A DNA stretch of 64,000 nucleotides from contig OX439004.1 of the NCBI GenBank assembly GCA_949316495.1, positions 41,092,447-41,156,446 on the forward strand. The letters run 5' to 3'. This document shows positions 56,620 through 64,000 of the stretch, piece by piece. The notes under the pieces were generated by a model. That model had not been told where the DNA came from. It saw only the letters and a program-made list of their open reading frames with translations, and ran no database searches. Made by a program: the position numbers and the translations under genes. This stretch comes from Amphiduros pacificus (Eukaryota; Annelida; Polychaeta; Phyllodocida; Hesionidae). Each line of letters begins with the position of its first letter. Position 1 is the stretch's first letter.

Positions 56620-56966
56620 GGCTGTGTTTCCATATATGCAGTCCGTAATGCAGTGTGCAATGCAGTGCGTCATGCAGAGCGTCATGTGGCGTTCACATGT
56701 ATGCGTCAATTTTGTGATGTTTTCACGGCCAAACTCCTAATTTGACGCCAAAATTAGACTTGCAACCTATGGGAAACCTATGTGTCATTCTATGCGTCAC
56801 TCTATGCGTCAGATTTTCAATTGCTACCCTATGCGAAAGGCTATGCTTCAATTTGCTTCTGGACGTCATTACAGACAGCAATAAGCATACATGGAAACAT
56901 TGTCCAGTCTGGTGTGCAAAAAAATTGACGCACTGCAAGACGCACTGCACATATGGAAACACAGCT
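56620..56966. mobile_element. PIF/Harbinger-type MITE, 347 bp, TAA target duplication
   Basis: Ends GGCTGTGTTTCCATAT and ATATGGAAACACAGCT are inverted, flanked by TAA (56617-56619, 56967-56969). A 3 bp TWA duplication is the Harbinger signature. The interior is rich in ATGCGTCA and TGCAGTGCGTCATGCAG motifs in both orientations. No transposase. Confidence 0.8.
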
Positions 56967-57565
56967 TAATACAAACTATTTACTCAAACATAAAGCAGCA
57001 TATTCAATTCTTTTAATTTATTTTACGAGACAAATAATCATGTTTTACTATCTCAATGAAGTTGTTTATACATTTTTAAATGATTCACTGTTAACATCTT
57101 TCATGTTAATCAAAATCATTCATATCAAAATTGAAAAACGTCTTCCACAATTTTGCCAATTGGCGGCCTCTCAGTATGTTGAGCTTGACCAATGTAATAC
57201 CGTTTCTACTACTGAGATCTAAGAAAATAATAAGACAGTTGATAATGAATCCATGACAAGAATTATGTTACACTAATTGATCTTTGTCAATGACATAAAC
57301 CTCTTGACCTTTGGTTCATCACCTGTGATGACTCTTCAGAGGCTGACAAGAGAAGGAATCAATCAAAACAAACTGTGATAAATGGAACCTCATTGTTCCA
57401 TTAAACATAGCAACCATGATGAAATAATTATTTTGCTACTTGATGATGATGTAGGTTTGTGGGTTCACATGATGAGTGTCTGTGTTCCACTGGGGCCTTG
57501 ATCAGCATTGGATGGCCCTCTATTAGGCTGCCTCGAGGTGGTGACGGCTGTGATGGTCCCACAGA

Positions 57566-58672
57566 GCACTGCTGGAGTGATGGCTGGAGGACTGCTGGAG
57601 TGATGGCTGGAGGAATGCTGGAGTGATGTCTGGAGGACTGCTGGAGTGATGTCTGGAGGGCTGCTGGAGTGATGTCTGGAGGACTGCTGGAGTGATGTCT
57701 GGAGGACTGCTGGAGTGATGGTTGGAGGACTGCTGGAGTGATGGCTGGAGGAATGCTGGAGTGATGTCTGGAGGAATGCTGGAGTGATGTCTGGAGGACT
57801 GCTGGAGTGATGTCTGGAGGACTGCTGGAGACTGGAGTGATGTCTGGAGGACTGCTGGAGGCTGGAGTGATGTCTGGAAGAATGCTGGAGTGATGTCTGG
57901 AGGAATGCTGGAGTGATGTCTGGAGGACTGCTGGAGTGATGTCTGGAGGGCTGCTGGAGTGATGTCTGGAGGACTGCTGGAGTGATGTCTGGAGGACTGC
58001 TGGAGTGATGTCTGGAGGACTGCTGGAGTGTTGTCTGGAGGAATGATGGAGTGTTGTCTGGAGGAATGCTGGAGTGATGTCTGGAGGACTGCTGGAGTGA
58101 TGTTTGGAGGGCTGCTGGAGTGTTGTCTGGAGGACTGCTGGAGTGATGTCTGGAGGACTGCTGGAGTGATGTATGGAGGACTGCTGGAGTGATGTCTGGA
58201 GGAATGCTGGAGTGATGTCTGGAGGGCTGCTGGAGTGATGTCTGGAGGACTGCTGGAGTGTTGTCTGGAGGACTGCTGGAGTGATGCCTGGAGGACTGCT
58301 GGAGTGATGGCTGGAGGAATGCTGGAGTGATGTCTGGAGGGCTGCTGGAGTGATGTCTGGAGGACTGCTGGAGTGATGGCTGGAGGACTGCTGGAGTGAT
58401 GGCTGGAGGACTGCTGGAGTGATGTCTGGAGGACTGCTGGAGGCTGGAGTGATGTCTGGAGGACTGCTGGAGTGATGTCTGGAGGACTGCTGGAGTGTTG
58501 TCTGGAGGACTGCTGGAGTGATGCCTGGAGGACTGCTGGAGTGATGGCTGGAGGAATGCTGGAGTGATGTCTGGAGGGCTGCTGGAGTGTTGTCTGGAGG
58601 ACTGCTGGAGTGATGTCTGGAGGACTGCTGGAGTGATATCTGGAGGACTGCTGGAGTGATGTCTGGAGGATG
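57566..58672. repeat. 23-bp minisatellite, about 48 copies
   Basis: GTCTGGAGGACTGCTGGAGTGAT with variants and a few partial units. The minus strand gives a 410-codon open frame with a 23-residue period (SSPPDITPAVLQTSLQQ). All three frames of the unit lack stops, so openness follows from unit length. It lies about 3.1 kb upstream of the receptor's N-terminal exon and its AGGTCA element. The flanks 56967-57565 and 58673-59160 show no gene. Confidence 0.95.
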
Positions 58673-59179
58673 TGAAATGATGTTGAAGGAAAAAAACTGA
58701 TCTTGGGGGAAGTTGCTGTCAGTGTTATGGCTGGCAAGATGTAATTGACATGCATACCAAAATATTATGGTGAAAACTGATAAACTTGGTCATGATAAAT
58801 CAAATCATCATGAAATGAAAGAAATTATTTTGAAAGTAATGTAAAAATCCCAAACAAACAAACACAATCTGATATATCAATGATATGCTGTTCCTACCAG
58901 ATATTTCTATTATATGACCCCATCCTCCCTCCCAAATTGTAAATGATCTATATTTGAAAAAAAGATACAATTCTTAATGTTAAAAGTATTAAGCATCAAT
59001 TCTACAATTTGGTGTATTGAAAGCTTGGCCACATATGAACATCATAAGTTGCTATAAGCCATAAAAGCTGCACTCCCAGCAGAGATCTGTCTCAGCCATA
59101 AGCTGCACATGAAGGGTAAACACGGCTAGCGTGAACTTTGTTTGACTTCAATTGAGGCTCAAAGTGGGGTAGCACTGTT

Positions 59180-59257
59180 TGACGTCATTCTGGCACTACC
59201 TAAAGGAAAATACATTTCATGACGTCATAAGCATATTGCCATACTCTTATGACGTCA
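59180..59257. promoter_or_regulatory. Cluster of three palindromic CRE motifs
   Basis: TGACGTCA occurs at 59180-59187, 59220-59227 and 59250-59257. The last two sit in an inverted arrangement (ATGACGTCATAAG..CTTATGACGTCAT). This is the full CREB/ATF site. It could be an upstream control region of the minus-strand receptor gene or simply the inside of a small palindromic element. Confidence 0.35.
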
Positions 59258-61129
59258 TTTTAGCTTTCAGTGCCTCTATGATCACACTCCACATAAAAAT
59301 GACACCAAGAAAGAAGTGTGCTTTCAAAAGGGGGTTATAAATTAGGTTCCTCTTCAAATAGGTTTTACAGACATTTACTGGAGTGCATCAACCAAAGCAA
59401 TATTTAGATATGAAAGGCCAATATCTTTATCGTTCATTTATGATACTTATACATATTTTTCAAAATCACTGCTTAATACCTTTAATTTATGTGTTAAAAG
59501 CTCTGCTGGCCCACGACATTCACATTCATGATCTGCAGGCTGTACTGATGTTAGGGTGGCTCAAAATGAGACAGTAGAAAGGTTAACCTCCCAGGTGGAC
59601 AAGTGTTCCTTGAGGCAAAACAAATCATATTTTAAAAACATACCTTTAAGTCACACTCCCTGGCAGCACTGTACGAACTCAGGTAACATTTAAGTCCAAG
59701 AATATAAAATTATGACTGTGAAAGATGGGTACCAAAAAAAATGGTGGCTTCTATAATTATTACTTAAAAGAAATAAGGTTGTGACTTCATGCATTGCTGT
59801 GACCAGAAAAGAAAAACAACTAAAATAGGGAAGCATTTCTGATATCAAAACAAACCATTCCCAGAAGCAAGCAATCTATTTTCCATTGAAATATCCACTT
59901 CATTAGAGACATTTCATCAATCATAAATACTCATTAACATGAACTGGAAACTGTCAGAATTAAATGTTCACCTATGTACACTCACATTCAATCAAGCTAA
60001 TAATGGGAAGTTGCCTTGGCAATAAATAAATGCCATTAAAAATGGGAAGCAAGGAAATGACGGTGGAATTCCACGTCATAATACATGTAATTACTGGTGA
60101 GTAGTGCACGTGTCTGTAGCCATGTGAGCTTGGTGTATAGAGCCTGCTCTCCATGCTGCCATGTGATGTAAGTAAACGTTTACCCCGAGTGCCGACTATA
60201 TCAGTTTTACTTATCAGCCAGCCACTTGTCTGCTATCACCAGTTCAAAATGGTCAGGGTCAATATATGATGATGTACTTTTTACTACTCTCTTTATCTAA
60301 ATGCACACATAGGTAATGAGAGATTTATGTTATGAAAAAAAGGATATATTTATAATATTTGGTCATGCATAAAAGTAACTAAATATTACTGGGGTCCATT
60401 TGGGTTCAGTGATTTGCATCTTCAGTGTGCTTTAAGTTGGTCATGCTTTAAATGGTTATGGTTTTGATGCATGTGTCAAACTCGGCATTTGGTTCAAAAT
60501 GTATATATATCACTTGCAGACATAGCAATTGTCTTGATTGGCTATATCAAACATCACCCAAAGTTATCTATATTCTAACCTATATTTCATATAATATATA
60601 AGTAATAAATAAAAATAATTTTGTTAACCTAATACACAGGAGTATAGATACAGATATGTGAACATCATATTTTACTGAGCTGCATGGCTGGCTTTTTATT
60701 GACTGGGACAAATGCAAGTTCAATAAACATCAACATGTGCTTTTGCTGACCATTGGTTCATGGTCAGGTACATTTTGGTCGATTGCCCATCTCCATATTG
60801 TTTTTTCCTCCATTGAAAAGTACACACCAGAACAGTACAACTTTACCGGAACCAAAACTGTACAACTCCTCTGTATTTAATCATTGGTCGGTTCATCCAT
60901 TCTATATTTTTTTTGGCTTTCTAAATATTTCTAAGCCATCTGTCACATAGAACCTCTTTTGAATATTCTACTTTGCTAAATGGAGCATAGTGATTTTGAA
61001 ATAAGGATAAACCTTATTTTTTTTAAATCCAAGAACTCCACCCCTGTGCTAATAAGACGTAAGTGCTGTACTTATTGACTGATTGCTTGTTAATGCATTG
61101 TGAGCAGGTGAGAAAAACAGGTGCAACTA
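59258..61129. other. Unassigned DNA upstream of the receptor exon
   Basis: AT-rich DNA without a convincing exon, RNA gene or recognised repeat. Confidence 0.45.
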
Positions 61130-61368
61130 GGATACCTTGTTACAAATGACTGTTGTGTCCACAATAACAGTAAACTTGGCTACAGCCAAATTCCATTCTA
61201 CTATATATTACACGGCACTGGCTGATGCTTGACCTAATGACCTGGCTCTTTTACTCTATGCTACAATCTGTTAAGAGCATTTGCATTCTGCTGCCTGATC
61301 TGATTCAAAGACACAGTTAAATATCCAAGGCCCCACCCCATGCCTGTGGCCTAAATATAAATAACGAC
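61130..61368. repeat. Dispersed repeat copy without the solo LTR
   Basis: TACCTTGTTACAAATGACTG, GTCCACAATAACAGTAAACTTG and GGCTACAGCCAAATTCC parallel 48845-48908 plus 49533-49740, giving an uninterrupted relative of the site where the solo LTR entered. Confidence 0.65.
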
Positions 61369-61910
61369 CACAGGCCCGATGCATGTTAATATTCCACTCT
61401 CATGTCAGGCCATACCGATCATCAGATTCATGTATTACATTGTGGAAAGGTATTGAACGTGTGGTGATTGCGTCCATAGACTCGTCATTTCCTGTTTATG
61501 TTTACCAGTTGTTAATTGGTCAAAAATCCAGGTAAATGCTCAGCACATTGATTTCAAGCAATGGGAATCAAGGTAAACATTCATTTCAGGTTGAAAGGAA
61601 ATGACGATGTCATGGTTGAAGTGAAATGTGAACCATGAGTACCCTGGCTGATTTGAGTTCAAATACACGATGTCAAGTGGTGTGTGACTCACAACAAGGT
61701 GGGTGGAGAACAGTTTGAAGAGTGTTTAAGGAAACAAAGGCAAGTTGAATGGCCAGATTGGTCAAAAAAGCAAATTAATCAGATTGAAATGTCAGAGAGT
61801 CAGGGCATGATCAAAAATGTGTTCAATACCTTTCCTTAATGCAATACATGAATCTGATGATCATCATGGCCTGACGTGAAAATGGAATATAAGCATGTAT
61901 CGGGCATGTG
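61369..61910. mobile_element. hAT-like MITE, 542 bp, long terminal inverted repeats
   Basis: Inverted ends of about 85 bp. The left arm begins CACAGGCCCGATGCATG and reads on through CATGTCAGGCCAT, ATCATCAGATTCATGTATT and GGAAAGGTATTGAAC. The right arm ends with the complement of the same, CATGTATCGGGCATGTG. TAACGAC flanks both sides (61362-61368, 61911-61917). CA ends and a 7-8 bp duplication favour hAT. Confidence 0.85.
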
Positions 61911-63553
61911 TAACGACAAAGCTTAGTCAATTTTGTGCCTTGTATAACTATGTGCCTTGTATAACACCACATGTATTGTCATTTCTTTCAAAATTGTTAC
62001 TGGCTTCATTGAACATCAAGTTTCCATGGAGGGGATACACTATGTACACCGTGTGAGCTCCTGCTTAAATAATGCCTTTACACAGTATACAACACACCTT
62101 TCAACAAGTGTTGATTTTAAAAACTCAGCTTACATAAACTTCCAAAATTTCAATGCAAAATCCAAGGGCAAAATCCAAGAAAATCTACTTACCGGTACTC
62201 TACTCCGAACTCACAAATCACTTCTGAAACAAAAGTGCTATATGACAGTGCAAGCAGAAACAATGTGCCTAAAATCAAAACAAACTCGAGCAAAAAACAA
62301 CAACAGCAACGTCAGAGGCTATTTTTAGCACTGATAGTTCAAATGTAGGTCAATGGGTCTTCAAGCTAGGGCAAAGGTCATTGTACATTTGCACGCAACC
62401 AGCTGTATCAAGTAAAGATAGCAACAATAGACCAAAGAGTGCTGTGTAAGTGATAAGGATTGTATCTGATCACTGCCCTTCAACACAGTTGTCTAGCATT
62501 CTCATCTGTGTCCCACCCCCCCAACCAAGAATCAAATGATTGTTCCTCCCAATGTCCCTGATATTATGTAATCTTATATAACTCGCAAACAATAGTTCAA
62601 AGGATCTGTCAATCTCGAATGGCAGCATCAGGTCACAAACACATATAATAAATATGCAAGTTTGAGACTGCAGTTGGATTGTTCCAAAAATATTGACTTG
62701 ATATTTGTATTTGCCATTGCTCAAATACAAATAGCCTAAAATAACATATATTGCTAACTACATAGCACAATCCCATGGATGCCTCATATATAAATGAACT
62801 GAGTGTCTTACAGAACATAGTTGCATTGGAGCAGAGAACTAACAAAGGAAAGAGAAAGGACAAATAGACGCAGAGACACAAGACAGACAGTGATAATTAA
62901 GAGATATAACTTCCAGTACCTCATTGAAAGAGCAATGAAATTGATGATGCACTTCTGAACTACTATGGTCACCAAGAATTTTGAAACTGAAAGATATTTT
63001 TTAGATATTTTATTAATGTTGAACAATTTATGGCATGTTTCAGCGACATGCATCACTTCCTGTTTTGATAAAGTTCCTGACTCAGCTGAAACTCTTGACA
63101 ATGAAAAATTAGTGCAGACAAAAACTCTTTGAACCCACATAAATTATACATGGACTACTGATGCATTTTGACTAAATGTGTTTAACAAAAATTAAACAAA
63201 AAAAGCATTCCTTTAAAAAAAGAAGTTGGCAAATAATAGAAATTCAAGGTTCAGATTAAATAAAATCAGCTGCATTTCTACTTCAGCTGCATTTCTACTT
63301 CAGCTGCATTACTACTTAACTTTTTCAACAAAATTTTGAAGGGATACGAATATTGGTGACACACCATCATTACCATAATTTGTTCTGGCAATATCACCAA
63401 GGGTTACCAGCAGGTGCATGATAACATTTATCTATAAGCGTAACCCCTCTGCTGACTTAAATGGAAACACCTGAACTGTGTAACTGGCCAGTCTAGTCAC
63501 TTTTCACCCATTTATAGAATATGCGCAGAAATCGCACATTACTTAAGAAACGC
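61911..63553. other. Repeat-derived intergenic DNA
   Basis: 62105-62260 belongs to the family at 25095 and 34430 (GTTGATTTTAAAAACTCAGC, GAACTCACAAATCACTTC). 62500-62730 belongs to the family at 36440-36640 (AATGTCCCTGATATTATGTA). Three TCAGCTGCATTTCTACT units lie near 63265-63320. No gene recognised. Confidence 0.5.
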
Positions 63554-63554
63554 T

Positions 63555-63990
63555 AGGTGCTTCAGACTTTCATTTCTCTGGTTGCCTACCTTATTCTTTG
63601 CCGTTATAAAATCACAACTATGATAGGGTTCCAGTCCAACCATAGTTTGTGACAATTGATACAAGGGTATATGCGTTGAAATATCTGAAGTTGAAGATAA
63701 ATTTCTGACATTGGCAGGCTGAATGTCGGACATATTGTCTGTTGTGTTTGCCATGCATGCCCAATATTTAGTATATCCAGTTCATCGTTCCTGTGATATG
63801 GCCTGCACAACAATACAAAGGTCAAGATCACAGTATCAAGGTCAAATCTGTAAAAAAATGTGTATGGTTTCTGACAAAGTCTTGATGTATAACAGATATG
63901 AAGTACTTTCTATTCACTTCTAATGGTTGAGATGTGGCATGTACACAAATTTTGAATTCAAAGGTCACATGACTAAAATTGATGAGGCAC
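63555..63990. repeat. Second copy of the 54.5 kb intronic segment
   Basis: Same order of shared motifs as 54530-54815, same orientation, with about 130 bp extra between GGTTGCCT and TTGCCATGCAT, which is where the exon candidate lies. Confidence 0.7.
63590..63754 (-). other. Candidate upstream exon of 55 codons
   Basis: An open frame from ATG 63754 reads MANTTDNMSDIQPANVRNL and ends ITAKNK at donor AAG/GTAGGC (phase 0). It lies upstream of the receptor on its strand, but phase 0 does not fit the receptor exon at 54511, which needs phase 1. It also lies within a segment partly duplicated at 54.5 kb. It may be a 5' exon of another transcript or chance. Confidence 0.22.
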
Positions 63991-64000
63991 AGCTATGACA

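Noticed and set aside
57523-58755. 410-codon open frame on the minus strand
   Set aside because: It is a by-product of the 23 bp minisatellite; all frames of the unit are open and no non-repeat protein sequence is attached.

Overview
The window looks like nuclear DNA of an invertebrate animal, most likely a lophotrochozoan and probably a mollusc. Genes are split by long AT-rich introns with GT-AG boundaries. There are tRNA-derived SINEs whose tail has the GTTGAAAGTGATGT(T)AAACCCC type that I associate with molluscan genomes, many minisatellites, and tandem repeats rich in AGGTCA. The host assignment is inference. One run of 200 N (39533-39732) is an assembly gap.

Three host genes can be supported. 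(1) 325-4759, plus strand: the last five exons of an M16 (insulinase-like) metallopeptidase of the C05D11.1-like type; its 5' part is off the left edge. (2) 20757-32306, plus strand: a complete ethanolamine/choline kinase-like gene of nine exons and 366 codons. (3) 54511 down to 42850, minus strand: the N-terminal region and both zinc fingers of an NR6A (GCNF/Hr4-type) nuclear receptor, split by a 10.3 kb intron; the ligand-binding exons were not found.

The most striking structure is an inverted duplication. The promoter, exon 1 and early intron 1 of the kinase gene (20545-22088) occur again, inverted and nearly identical, at 9068-10600. Exon 1 is unchanged in the copy, but no further kinase exon follows it. 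The two 5' ends point away from each other, and about 10 kb between them is a mosaic of satellites (22, 41, ~19 and ~190 bp units). The inner flanks of the arms are related but strongly diverged, which suggests an old duplication whose outer arms were homogenised recently, or an assembly error.

Another pattern is that minisatellites in the M16 gene begin at or just after 5' splice sites, and two of them copy the donor sequence in every unit. The remaining space holds mobile DNA: a broken LTR-retroelement relic (6620-7960), a decayed non-LTR element (24240-27540) interrupted by a TIR element, several MITE-like elements with readable target-site duplications (1246, 44743, 49798, 51758, 56620, 61369), a solo LTR (48909-49532), and long elements built of ~150 bp units carrying AGGTCA half-sites (36.9-38.2, 39.7-40.1 and 54.8-55.9 kb). 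The genes do not form a shared pathway; they are neighbours in a repeat-rich region.
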